In this document: positions 1 through 9,965 of the stretch, one piece after another | How positions within the stretch are numbered: position 1 is the first letter of the stretch | How the letters are laid out: each line of letters starts with the position of its first letter | Assembly: GCF_047549485.1 (NCBI RefSeq) | Contig: NZ_CP180191.1 | Span: 2,480,001 to 2,544,000 of the forward strand | Origin: Piscinibacterium candidicorallinum | GTDB lineage: Bacteria > Pseudomonadota > Gammaproteobacteria > Burkholderiales > Burkholderiaceae_C | Direction: 5' to 3' | Length of the DNA stretch: 64,000 bases | Position numbers and translations under genes: made by a program | The notes under the pieces: generated by a model | What the model was told of the DNA's origin: nothing | The model's input: only the letters and a program-made list of their open reading frames with translations | The model's database searches: none

Positions 1-1428
1 CTCGGTGGCTCGCTCGACGCTGACTTCATCGAATCCGATCTGATTGGCCCCCTTGCCGCACACCTCTTCATAGGTGAGCCCCTTGCGCGACAGCCAACGC
101 TCCGCCAGCGCATCGAGGCTGCTGCTCTTGTGGCTCTCCAGGACATAGCTCGCAAGCATGGTGTCGTGCACCACGCCGGCCAATGCCACGCCGTGGTTGG
201 CCAGCACATGCATGTCGTACTTGGCGTGCTGCAGCAGCTTGGGGCGCGCTGTATCTTCCAGCCAGGGCTTCAGGCGCGCGAGCACCTCGTCAAATGGAAG
301 CTGCGCGGGTGCGTCCGGATACCGGTGCGCCAGCGGGATATAGCAGGCATGCCCGGCCTCCACACAGAGGCTGATGCCGACCAGCCGCGCCTGCATCTCC
401 TCGATGCTGGTGGTTTCCGTATCCAGGCTCACAAGCTCCGCCGACTGTATGCGGCTCAGCCAGGCATCGAATGCTTCCCAGGTGAGCACCGCTTCGTAGC
501 GCGCGTCGGCCTTGCCGAGTCCGGGTGCGGGCACGTCGTCCTGCACGCGTGCATCGCCCTTGGGGATAGCCTGCGCGTCGCCGGTGAGCTCGCGCAGCAG
601 GCTGCGCAGGCCGTAGCGATCCGACACCCCGGCAAGCGTGTCAAGATCGATCGGCATGGCGTCCAGGCCGTCAATCGGGACGATGCCCGACACATCGCGC
701 TTGACGGTCAGCAGCTCACGCGTCATGGGAAACATCGGCAGGGCCTTGCGCAGGTTCTCGCCCACTACGCCCTTGATTGACTCGGCCTTGGCGATGATGT
801 CGTCCAGCGTGCCGTACTCGGTGAGCCACTTGACCGCCGTCTTGGGGCCGCACTTCTCCACACCCGGCACGTTGTCCACACTGTCGCCGATCAGCGCGAG
901 GTAGTCCACGATGCGCTCCGGCGGCACGCCAAACTTGGCGATGACGCCCATGCGATCGAGCTTCTCGTTGCTCATCGTATTCACGAGCGTCACATGATCG
1001 TCTACCAGCTGGGCCAGGTCCTTGTCGCCGGTCGAGACGATCGTCTTCCAGCCGGCCTGGGTCGCCTGGTGGGCATAGGTGGCGATCACGTCGTCGGCTT
1101 CGACCCCTTCGATGGCGAGCACCGGCCAGCCTAGCGCGCCGACAGCCTCATGAATCGGCTCGATCTGGGCGCGCAGGTCTTCGGGCATGCTGGGCCGGTT
1201 GGCCTTGTAGTCCGGGTAGAGATCGTCCCGAAAGGTCTTGCCCTTGGCGTCGAACACACAGGCCAGATGGGTGGCGCTGGGGTAATCTGCCCGCAGGCGC
1301 TTGAGCATGTTGATGATGCCGTACAGCGCCCCCGTAGGCTCGCCGGCCTTGTTGCGCAGATCCGGCATGGCATGGAACGCGCGATACAGGTAGCTCGAGC
1401 CGTCCACAAGGAGCAGGGTCTTATCCAT
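1..1428 (-). CDS. polA: DNA polymerase I, N-terminal half (runs off the left edge)
   Basis: DNA polymerase I fills gaps during repair and removes Okazaki RNA primers. The frame from the ATG at 1428 begins MDKTLLLVDGSSYLYRAFHA, the hallmark start of the 5'-3' exonuclease domain, and stays open for 476 codons to base 1. The part seen covers the 5'-3' exonuclease domain (about residues 1-290) and the start of the 3'-5' exonuclease-like domain; the polymerase domain lies outside the window. Its ATG overlaps by two bases the ATG of the divergent LOG-family gene (shared CATG at 1426-1429). No strong Shine-Dalgarno sequence is visible. Identification is secure; the end is unknown because of truncation. 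Confidence 0.96.
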   Translation of the reverse strand, partial: MDKTLLLVDGSSYLYRAFHAMPDLRNKAGEPTGALYGIINMLKRLRADYPSATHLACVFDAKGKTFRDDLYPDYKANRPSMPEDLRAQIEPIHEAVGALGWPVLAIEGVEADDVIATYAHQATQAGWKTIVSTGDKDLAQLVDDHVTLVNTMSNEKLDRMGVIAKFGVPPERIVDYLALIGDSVDNVPGVEKCGPKTAVKWLTEYGTLDDIIAKAESIKGVVGENLRKALPMFPMTRELLTVKRDVSGIVPIDGLDAMPIDLDTLAGVSDRYGLRSLLRELTGDAQAIPKGDARVQDDVPAPGLGKADARYEAVLTWEAFDAWLSRIQSAELVSLDTETTSIEEMQARLVGISLCVEAGHACYIPLAHRYPDAPAQLPFDEVLARLKPWLEDTARPKLLQHAKYDMHVLANHGVALAGVVHDTMLASYVLESHKSSSLDALAERWLSRKGLTYEEVCGKGANQIGFDEVSVERATE

Positions 1429-2185
1429 GGCACAGGATGTTAAGGGCAACGGCAATCACAAGCCGCTGCCACCCAAGCTGCGCGCCATCGACAACGCCGA
1501 GCGCGCCACGATGCGCAAGGCGCGGGAGAGTTGGCATCTGTTCGGCATCCTTGCCGAGTTCGTCGAAAGCGCTGAAACGCTCTCCGAAGTCCGGCCCGCC
1601 GTGTCTATCTTCGGCTCGGCCCGCGTCAAGCCGGATCACCCGTACTACCAGACCACCGTGGAGCTGGCCCGCCTGCTGTCTGATGCCGGGTTTGCCGTCA
1701 TCACGGGCGGTGGCCCCGGCATCATGGAGGCCGGCAATATCGGTGCATTTGCGGGCGCTTCTCCGTCCGTGGGCCTGAACATCGAGCTGCCACACGAGCA
1801 GCACGGCAACCCGCACCAGAACATCGCCCTGCGCTTCCGGCACTTCTTCGCCCGCAAGGTGGCTTTTGTGAAGTACGCCAACGCGTTCGTGATGATGCCC
1901 GGCGGCTTCGGCACACTGGACGAGCTGTGCGAAGTGCTAACACTGGTCCAGACGGGCAAGGCCCGGCGGATGCCCATCATTCTTGTGGGTAGCGCTTTCT
2001 GGGCGGGTCTAATCGACTGGATCCGCGGCACGCTGCTGGCCGAAAAGATGATCAGCCCCGAGGACATGAATCTCATCCAGATCATCGACGAGCCGCAGGC
2101 CGTCGTCGATGCCATCTTTGCCTTCTACGAGAACCGCGGCTTCGGCATGACGCCGCGCGAACGCGAGCTGATGCTCCAGCTCTGA
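1427..2185 (+). CDS. LOG family protein (TIGR00730 type nucleotide phosphoribohydrolase)
   Basis: This 252-residue protein is a LOG/lysine-decarboxylase-like Rossmann protein. Family members hydrolyse cytokinin riboside 5'-monophosphates or related nucleotides to free base and ribose 5-phosphate. The sequence shows GGGPGIMEAGNIGAF near residue 100 and MMPGGFGTLDELCEV near residue 155; PGGxGTxxE is the signature nucleotide-binding and catalytic motif. The ATG at 1427 overlaps the polA ATG on the other strand. An alternative ATG at 1510 (MRKARESWHLFGILAEF) lies just before the region usually conserved in the family, so the first 28 residues are uncertain. Bacterial physiological substrates are rarely known. 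The next gene, thrB, starts 30 bases downstream. Confidence 0.9.
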   Translation: MAQDVKGNGNHKPLPPKLRAIDNAERATMRKARESWHLFGILAEFVESAETLSEVRPAVSIFGSARVKPDHPYYQTTVELARLLSDAGFAVITGGGPGIMEAGNIGAFAGASPSVGLNIELPHEQHGNPHQNIALRFRHFFARKVAFVKYANAFVMMPGGFGTLDELCEVLTLVQTGKARRMPIILVGSAFWAGLIDWIRGTLLAEKMISPEDMNLIQIIDEPQAVVDAIFAFYENRGFGMTPRERELMLQL

Positions 2186-2215
2186 ACCACGACTCACCTC
2201 AAGCCCAGGGATTGA

Positions 2216-3172
2216 ATGGCGGTCTACACCTCGCTGGACGCATCAGACTGCGAAGCACTGCTTGCGCATTACGACGTCGGTCACTATCTACGCCATGTCG
2301 GCATCGGCGCCGGCATCGAGAACACCAACTACTTCCTGGACACGCACCAGTCCCGCTGGGTACTCACGGTCTTCGAGCGGCTGACGGCAGGGCAGCTGCC
2401 CTACTACCTGGAGCTGGCGGAGCATCTGGCGCGCCAGGGCCTGCCGGTACCGGCGCCGCAGCGCACGCGCGCAGGCGAGCTCATCGTCACGCTGAAGGGC
2501 AAGCCGGCCGCGCTTGTGCAGCGCGTTCCAGGGCAGGACGTGCTGTGGCCCACTGCAGACCATTGCGCGCAAATGGGTACGGTGCTCGCGCGGATGCATC
2601 TGGCCGGCCGACTGTTCGGCCACTCACAGCCAAACTTGCGCGGGCTGCCCTGGATTGCAACGCAGCTGGAACCGCTTGCGCCGCATCTTCCCGCCGATCT
2701 GCGCCAATTGCTCACCACCGAGATCGCAGCGCAGCAAGACTTTGCAGTGCGATGCGCGGCACTTCCGGCCGGTCCGGTCCACGCTGACCTGTTCCGCGAC
2801 AACGCTTTGTTTGAGGCAGGGCGCCTGTCCGGCATCATCGACTTCTACTTTGCCGGCAACGACACTTGGCTGTTCGACTTCTGCGTCACGCTCAACGACT
2901 GGTGCATCGACCAGGACAGCGGTCTGCTGGATCGGGATCGGGCGCGCGCCTTCGGCAGCGCCTACCAGTTTGTTCGGCCATTCACGGACAATGAAGTGCC
3001 GGCGCTCGCGCTGATGGCCCGCCTCGCTGCCCTGCGCTTCTGGGTCAGCCGCCTGTCGGACTGGTACATGCCCCGGGCAGCCGCGCTGCTCACACCGAAA
3101 GATCCCACACACTTCGAGCGGATATTGCGCGCACGGCAAAATTCGCCCCTGTCACTCGCGGATCTTTCATGA
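2216..3172 (+). CDS. thrB: Homoserine kinase, ThrB type II (choline-kinase fold)
   Basis: Homoserine kinase phosphorylates L-homoserine with ATP in threonine synthesis. The 318-residue sequence is the APH/choline-kinase-fold form used by many proteobacteria, not the GHMP form of E. coli. Visible marks are the early GIENTNYFLDT strand, the catalytic loop GPVHADLFRDNALF near residues 185-200 and the metal-binding SGIIDFYFAGND that follows. Length fits the family. It shares an ATGA overlap (3169-3172) with the next membrane-protein gene, so the two are probably translationally coupled. Placement beside polA is common in Burkholderiales. No regulatory leader is evident in the 30 bases upstream. 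Confidence 0.95.
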   Translation: MAVYTSLDASDCEALLAHYDVGHYLRHVGIGAGIENTNYFLDTHQSRWVLTVFERLTAGQLPYYLELAEHLARQGLPVPAPQRTRAGELIVTLKGKPAALVQRVPGQDVLWPTADHCAQMGTVLARMHLAGRLFGHSQPNLRGLPWIATQLEPLAPHLPADLRQLLTTEIAAQQDFAVRCAALPAGPVHADLFRDNALFEAGRLSGIIDFYFAGNDTWLFDFCVTLNDWCIDQDSGLLDRDRARAFGSAYQFVRPFTDNEVPALALMARLAALRFWVSRLSDWYMPRAAALLTPKDPTHFERILRARQNSPLSLADLS

Positions 3173-3984
3173 GCAACATTTCCATCCGACAGGTACCGGC
3201 ATCACACGGCGTGCAGTGGATCAAGCGCGGGCTGGCCATCATGATGGCGCAGCCGCTGGCGGTGCACGGGGCCTTCTTCTTCTATCTGCTCAGCACGCTA
3301 TTGCTGCAGCAGGTCCCGGTGCTCGGCGGGCTGCTGCCCGCGCTGGTGGCACCGGCGCTGGTGGCCGGTGTCATGACGGTGATTCGCTCGGCGGCGCTGC
3401 AGACCACGCCCTCCGCTGGGCAGTTGGTCATCGGCTTTCGCGACCCCGCAGCGCGCACTCAATTGTTGCTTGGCGGCGTGCTTTACCTGATCGGTTTTTT
3501 CATTGCCATGCTGGCCAGCACCCTGGGCGATGGAGGCATGCTCTTTGGGGGCGCGATCCTGGGCAAGCCCATTGATGCCAGCCCGCAGAACATCAACGCG
3601 CTCACGCTGGCGCAGTTCATTGCACTGGCCGCGCTCATGCCCACGGTGTTCGCTTTCTGGTTCGCGCCTCAGTTCATGGCCTGGCACGCGATGGGTTTTG
3701 CAAAGGCCTGCTTCTTCAGCTTCTTCGGCTGTGTGCGCAACTTCGGCGCCATCATCGTCATGTTTGGCAGCTTCCTGATCATTCTCCTGATCGGCGCGCT
3801 GGTGGTATCTCTCTTCGCGATGATCTTCGGCTCCGAAGGCATCGCCACGGTGATGATGGTGCCGATCGGCCTGTTCTGCCTTGTACTTGTCTTCTGCACC
3901 TTCCATGCGAGCTACGAGGATGTGGTCGTCATTGCTGCGCCCGAGCCTGCACTGAGCGAGAACATGAATGACCCGACGCCGTGA
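3169..3984 (+). CDS. BPSS1780-family integral membrane protein
   Basis: This 271-residue protein of unknown function matches the BPSS1780 family as I remember it from Burkholderiales. It opens with MSNISIRQVPASHGVQWIKR, followed by several hydrophobic helices: around residues 28-50 and 52-70, 98-120, 145-170, 195-220 and 228-250. No catalytic motif or signal peptide was found. The start codon overlaps the thrB stop (ATGA), and its last 17 bases overlap the next gene, so thrB, this gene and the FecR-like gene form one transcription unit. The family often follows thrB, but no functional link to threonine synthesis is established. Confidence 0.85.
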   Translation: MSNISIRQVPASHGVQWIKRGLAIMMAQPLAVHGAFFFYLLSTLLLQQVPVLGGLLPALVAPALVAGVMTVIRSAALQTTPSAGQLVIGFRDPAARTQLLLGGVLYLIGFFIAMLASTLGDGGMLFGGAILGKPIDASPQNINALTLAQFIALAALMPTVFAFWFAPQFMAWHAMGFAKACFFSFFGCVRNFGAIIVMFGSFLIILLIGALVVSLFAMIFGSEGIATVMMVPIGLFCLVLVFCTFHASYEDVVVIAAPEPALSENMNDPTP

Positions 3985-4648
3985 ACTGATCGCCACCAGT
4001 CTGCTTCTGCTCACGGTGCCCTGTACGCGAGCGGCCGGCGGCAATGTCGTGCGCCTGCGCGGCGACGTACTCGTCAACGGCGGCCGTCTCTACCCGGACG
4101 GCTGGATCCAGACCGGCGACACGGTGGAGACCGGGCCGGCCTCAGCCGTGGTGTTCACAATCGGCGACACCGCCCTCTGGATGCGGCCCCTGACGCGCAT
4201 GACCGTGCACCGCGGGTACAGCATCAATGCCGTATCTGGACTGCGAATGGTCACCGGTGCAGTACTGGCCGTGTTCGGCAAATTGCCAGGTGGACGGGGC
4301 GCATCACGCCACCTCACGACCCCCACCATCACGGTGGGTGTACGCGGCACCGGCATCTACATGGAGCACGAGCGCAATGACAACACCTACTTCTGCAATT
4401 GCTATGGCGAAGTGGACGTGAGTCTGAACAACGCACCCGGCGTGCGCGAACGGCTCGAGGCTCAGTACCACGCCAGCCGCACCTTCTTCACAGAACCAAG
4501 GCGCGGAATGATTTCCGAGCTCACACCGCCCAAGAACCACGAAGACCAGGAACTGGAGTTCCTGGCCAGCCTGATCGGTCAGCGGACGGCGTGGCAAATC
4601 ACGGGCCAGCGCGGCCCCAAGGACGGGCGCGGCCAGTTCTACCGCTAG
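3968..4648 (+). CDS. Exported FecR-like domain protein
   Basis: This 226-residue protein has an N-terminal twin-arginine-like or Sec signal (MTRRRELIATSLLLLTVPC, cleavage probably after TRAAG). A FecR-type beta-rich domain follows: GNVVRLRGDVLVNGGRLYPD, then a GDTVETGPASAVVFTIGD strand pair near residues 50-75, and TITVGVRGTGIY near residue 120. Such domains occur in periplasmic anti-sigma sensors and in stand-alone exported proteins; no sigma factor or N-terminal cytoplasmic domain is present here, so a stand-alone protein is more likely. A CNC motif lies near residue 144. It overlaps the preceding gene by 17 bases in another frame. The role is unknown. Confidence 0.78.
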   Translation: MTRRRELIATSLLLLTVPCTRAAGGNVVRLRGDVLVNGGRLYPDGWIQTGDTVETGPASAVVFTIGDTALWMRPLTRMTVHRGYSINAVSGLRMVTGAVLAVFGKLPGGRGASRHLTTPTITVGVRGTGIYMEHERNDNTYFCNCYGEVDVSLNNAPGVRERLEAQYHASRTFFTEPRRGMISELTPPKNHEDQELEFLASLIGQRTAWQITGQRGPKDGRGQFYR

Positions 4649-4654
4649 GGAGCT

Positions 4655-4685
4655 GCGGTGGCGGCGCCTGCTTGGCGCCGCCCGC
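4655..4685. terminator. GC-rich hairpin between convergent genes
   Basis: A perfect nine-pair stem, GGCGGCGCC (4660-4668) with GGCGCCGCC (4674-4682), lies between the convergent FecR-like gene and the TonB-dependent receptor gene. There is no T-run on either side, so it is at best a weak bidirectional terminator. Confidence 0.5.
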
Positions 4686-4693
4686 ATCAGACG

Positions 4694-6766
4694 CTAGAAG
4701 CGAGAGCGCAGACCAAGCACCACACTGCGTCCGGGCTGCGGCGCCTCATCCTTCAAGATTGAAGTGTGCAGTCGATACGCTTCGTTGGTCGCGTTGCGAA
4801 CCAGGGCGAACAGTTCCGTATCGACGCCCATAGCGCGGATACGCCAGCTCGCATCCAGGTCCAGACGTGTGTAGCCCTCAGTGGGCGTCTCCAGCAGTGA
4901 CACCCGGTTCTGCGCTGACACGCGGGTGAGGTTGCCACCCAGCTTGACCGGGCCTGCCGCATAGCGCAGTCCGACGCCGAGTCGCTGGGGCGCAATGCGC
5001 GGCACGGGGCTGCCGTCGGCCAAGGTTGCACGCACCGTGTCGCCGAAGATCCGTGCAGTCAGCCCTGCCAGCGGGGTGTCGGCCAGCAATTCAAACTCCG
5101 CACCGCGGAAGCGCGCGCTGGTCTGCACATACTGCAGGAAAACGAACTCGCCAGCAGGATCCACGGTGCCGGCTTCATCCACGCGATCGGCCACGCCATC
5201 TCCATTCCCGTCGATGAATTGCCCGAAGACGTAGTTGGAAAAGCGCTGCTGGAACAGGCTCACGCTGCCGCGTACCGGGCCGTCGGTCTTGCGCAGAGTC
5301 AGGTCGATTGCGCGGGAACGTTCCTTGCGCAAACTCGCATCACCGACCTCGAAGGTTGCCGTGGCCTCATGCGGGCCGTTGGTGTACAGCTCCGAGGGTG
5401 TTGGCGCGCGCTCGTTGCTGGAGAGGGTCAAGCCCGCGTTGAAACCCGGTGCAAACCGCCACAGCCCTCCTGCAGAGACGGACATCAGGTTGAAGCTGCG
5501 TGCGCGATTGCTCGTGGAAGCCAGTGTGGGCCGATGCTCTTCACGCTCCGTGCGCAGACCCAGATCCAGCGCGAAGGCGCCAAAGTCACGCTCTTCGACA
5601 AGCGCCAACGCGTCGGCCTGAGTCTTTACAGGTTCGACGATCTCCACATCGCCTGTGGGCGAGAGCGCCGAGAAGTCGCGCCGCTGCGCCTGCAGGACGA
5701 GCGTGCCGCGCCAGCCGGCCAAAGGCGCATGCTTGAACTCGGCTCGCCCTTCTGTTGCGTCCGTCTTGAAGGTCACAGCCACTTCGCGCGTCGGCAGCTC
5801 GATCTCGCTGTGCTCATAGTTCGTACGCGCAAGGCGAAACGTGGCGGACTCCAGCCAACCGCTCCCGGTGTAGCGCGCCAACAGGTCGGCACGCCGTTGC
5901 TTCATGTCCAGGAAGGCTTCTTCCGCCGGGACACCATAGGTGCTGCGCTCGTCCTGGACGGACGCGCCGACCAGCCAGCGATCGGCCACGAAACTCGCGC
6001 CCAGACCGTACTCGCGGTTGTCGGTGTCGCTGTTGGGCAGACGGCCCGAGAATGACGCGGGATCGTTCTTCACGGACAGTCCAGGGAACGCATAGTCATC
6101 CGTGCGCGCTTTCAAGGCGTCCACATGCCACGCGAACCGGTCTGCGCCTCCGTTGCCCTCGAGCGCGCCGCTGCGTTCTCCCGTGCCTGAGGCTGCACGC
6201 AGCTGCAGCTCGCCGCCAAGTGCGGCCGGGACGGTCAGCGGAATGCGCCGATTCACCACGTTCACAAGGCCGCCAATCGCGCCCGAGCCATACAGAAGGG
6301 TCGCAGGGCCGCGCAGGACTTCAACCTGCGTGGCGTTCAGGGTCTCGGTGGCCACACGATGATCTGGAGACAGGACGGACACATCTGCAATGCCCAGTCC
6401 GTTCTCCAGCATCTGCAACCGCGGACCGTCCTGGCCGCGGATGATGGGGCGGCCGGCACCCGGCGCAAAGCCGCTGCTGGTCACGCCAGGCAGCGCCGAG
6501 AGCGTGTCGCCGAGATTCACCGCATTCAGCCCCTGCAGCTCGCTGCGGGTGATGACGGTGGCAGGCTGGCTGAGCTGGTCTGCACTGCGCGCTACGGGTG
6601 TGGCAGTCACGACGACCGGTTCAATTTTGCGCGGCTCGGGCTCAGTCGGGGTTGGCGGTGAAGCCGTCTGGGCAAGTGCATTGGCTGCGAGCGCCAAGGG
6701 AAAAGCCGCGACCAAGGCGCGACGAAGCGGCCTGGATCGCAGGCCGGGATGACGATGCAAGTTCAT
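4694..6766 (-). CDS. TonB-dependent outer-membrane receptor, ZnuD-like
   Basis: This protein of about 690 residues is a TonB-dependent receptor for energised uptake across the outer membrane. The ATG at 6766 has AGG seven bases upstream; a GTG at 6790 in the same frame is less likely. It shows a signal peptide ending in NALAQ, a TonB-box-like KIEPVVVTATPVARSADQL, a plug with AVNLGDTLSALPGV, GRPIIRGQDGPRLQML and VLRGPATLLYGSGAIGGLVN, and a C-terminal strand ending in VVLGLRSRF. The AVNLGD...SPDH pattern resembles ZnuD zinc receptors. The upstream His-rich protein supports a metal substrate, but the cargo is inferred. It lies 127 bases after that gene on the same strand. Confidence 0.9.
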   Translation of the reverse strand: MNLHRHPGLRSRPLRRALVAAFPLALAANALAQTASPPTPTEPEPRKIEPVVVTATPVARSADQLSQPATVITRSELQGLNAVNLGDTLSALPGVTSSGFAPGAGRPIIRGQDGPRLQMLENGLGIADVSVLSPDHRVATETLNATQVEVLRGPATLLYGSGAIGGLVNVVNRRIPLTVPAALGGELQLRAASGTGERSGALEGNGGADRFAWHVDALKARTDDYAFPGLSVKNDPASFSGRLPNSDTDNREYGLGASFVADRWLVGASVQDERSTYGVPAEEAFLDMKQRRADLLARYTGSGWLESATFRLARTNYEHSEIELPTREVAVTFKTDATEGRAEFKHAPLAGWRGTLVLQAQRRDFSALSPTGDVEIVEPVKTQADALALVEERDFGAFALDLGLRTEREEHRPTLASTSNRARSFNLMSVSAGGLWRFAPGFNAGLTLSSNERAPTPSELYTNGPHEATATFEVGDASLRKERSRAIDLTLRKTDGPVRGSVSLFQQRFSNYVFGQFIDGNGDGVADRVDEAGTVDPAGEFVFLQYVQTSARFRGAEFELLADTPLAGLTARIFGDTVRATLADGSPVPRIAPQRLGVGLRYAAGPVKLGGNLTRVSAQNRVSLLETPTEGYTRLDLDASWRIRAMGVDTELFALVRNATNEAYRLHTSILKDEAPQPGRSVVLGLRSRF

Positions 6767-6893
6767 GGGTGTACCTGAATGGATGTGCACGACCCGCTAC
6801 AGCCGACGCGAAACGCATCGGGCTGACGGGTGCGGTGCAAAGGAAATCGAGAGACGGCGGGCCGAGGAACTCAGCCGCGCACGATGGGCCGGT

Positions 6894-7337
6894 TCAGGTC
6901 CGTACCGGCGGACCGCGCGCCCGGGGAGCCAGGCGAGCGTTGAAGCTGGGTTGAGGGATGGGTCCAGATTGCAGGACTGCGGCTGCACTGAACTGGGGGA
7001 TTGCCGCCGATGGGGCCGCCTGTGCGTCGGCACAGAGCTGATGGTCCACATCAGCACAGGTGCCATTCGCCCCGTGCAAGACATCGGCCAGATGCAACAC
7101 CCAACTGGCATCGTGCGAATGGTCGCCGTGCTCGCACCCATCTGGATGCACCGGGGCGTCGGTCGTCGTGAACGCAGCCGCAACCGTTCCGTGGCCGGCA
7201 TCGAAATGCGCGTGGCCAACGCGGTGCAGCACCCCGGCCGCCTGAGTCGCCAGCAGACACAGCACCATCCACGCAGCAAACCAGTGCAGCGTGCGGCGCG
7301 GCTTCAATCGACTCAGCGTTTCGGGCAAAGAGTGCAC
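6894..7337 (-). CDS. Small His-rich exported or membrane-anchored protein
   Basis: This 147-residue protein has a positively charged N-terminus, then one hydrophobic helix (WFAAWMVLCLLATQAAGVLH, residues about 19-38). The rest is rich in His, Cys and Asp: VGHAHFDAGHG, HPDGCEHGDHSHDASW, HLADVLHGANGTCADVDHQ. Such clusters suggest zinc, copper or nickel binding outside the cytoplasm. It precedes the TonB-dependent receptor on the same strand, and the pair looks like a metal-uptake operon. I do not recognise a named family; it recalls short DUF2946-like proteins found near metal transporters. No Zur box could be identified with confidence in the 166 bases upstream, which mainly hold a repeat arm. 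Confidence 0.75.
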   Translation of the reverse strand: MHSLPETLSRLKPRRTLHWFAAWMVLCLLATQAAGVLHRVGHAHFDAGHGTVAAAFTTTDAPVHPDGCEHGDHSHDASWVLHLADVLHGANGTCADVDHQLCADAQAAPSAAIPQFSAAAVLQSGPIPQPSFNARLAPRARGPPVRT

Positions 7338-7426
7338 GGCGGCAGCTTAGCGGCTTGGCCCTGACGGTCTCGCTAGCCGCTCACGGAGTTCCAGACCGAA
7401 GGAGAGCTCGATCACGACGCATCCGG

Positions 7427-7497
7427 AAGGGCTCTCCGCTTGTCCCATGCGGATTTCCAGCCACTTCTGCCTGAAGAACCGCATGGATGCTGGGTTT
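7427..7497. repeat. Dispersed palindrome family, copy R1 (single left arm)
   Basis: The stretch reads GGGCTCTCCGCTTGTCCC, then a hairpin-like TTTCCAGCC...GCCTGAAGA, then CGCATGGATGCTGGG. This matches the left arm of the two-armed copies at 29199, 54311 and 55708. The right arm is absent. It sits just after the uvrD stop codon and upstream of the His-rich gene. Confidence 0.75.
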
Positions 7498-7503
7498 ACG
7501 TTT

Positions 7504-9801
<2,298 letters not shown>

Positions 9802-9965
9802 GGGCGGCATTATCGCCGCGACCCCGCTTGAGACATGCCGCACGCCTGGCCAGCCGAGGCGCAGTCCACGTGTCGGCAATCCAACGACATCGCACACAAG
9901 CCGTGATGCGCGGCATTCACACCCCTAGACTCGCCAGCGCACAGAATCAGATTCAGGAGAGGATC

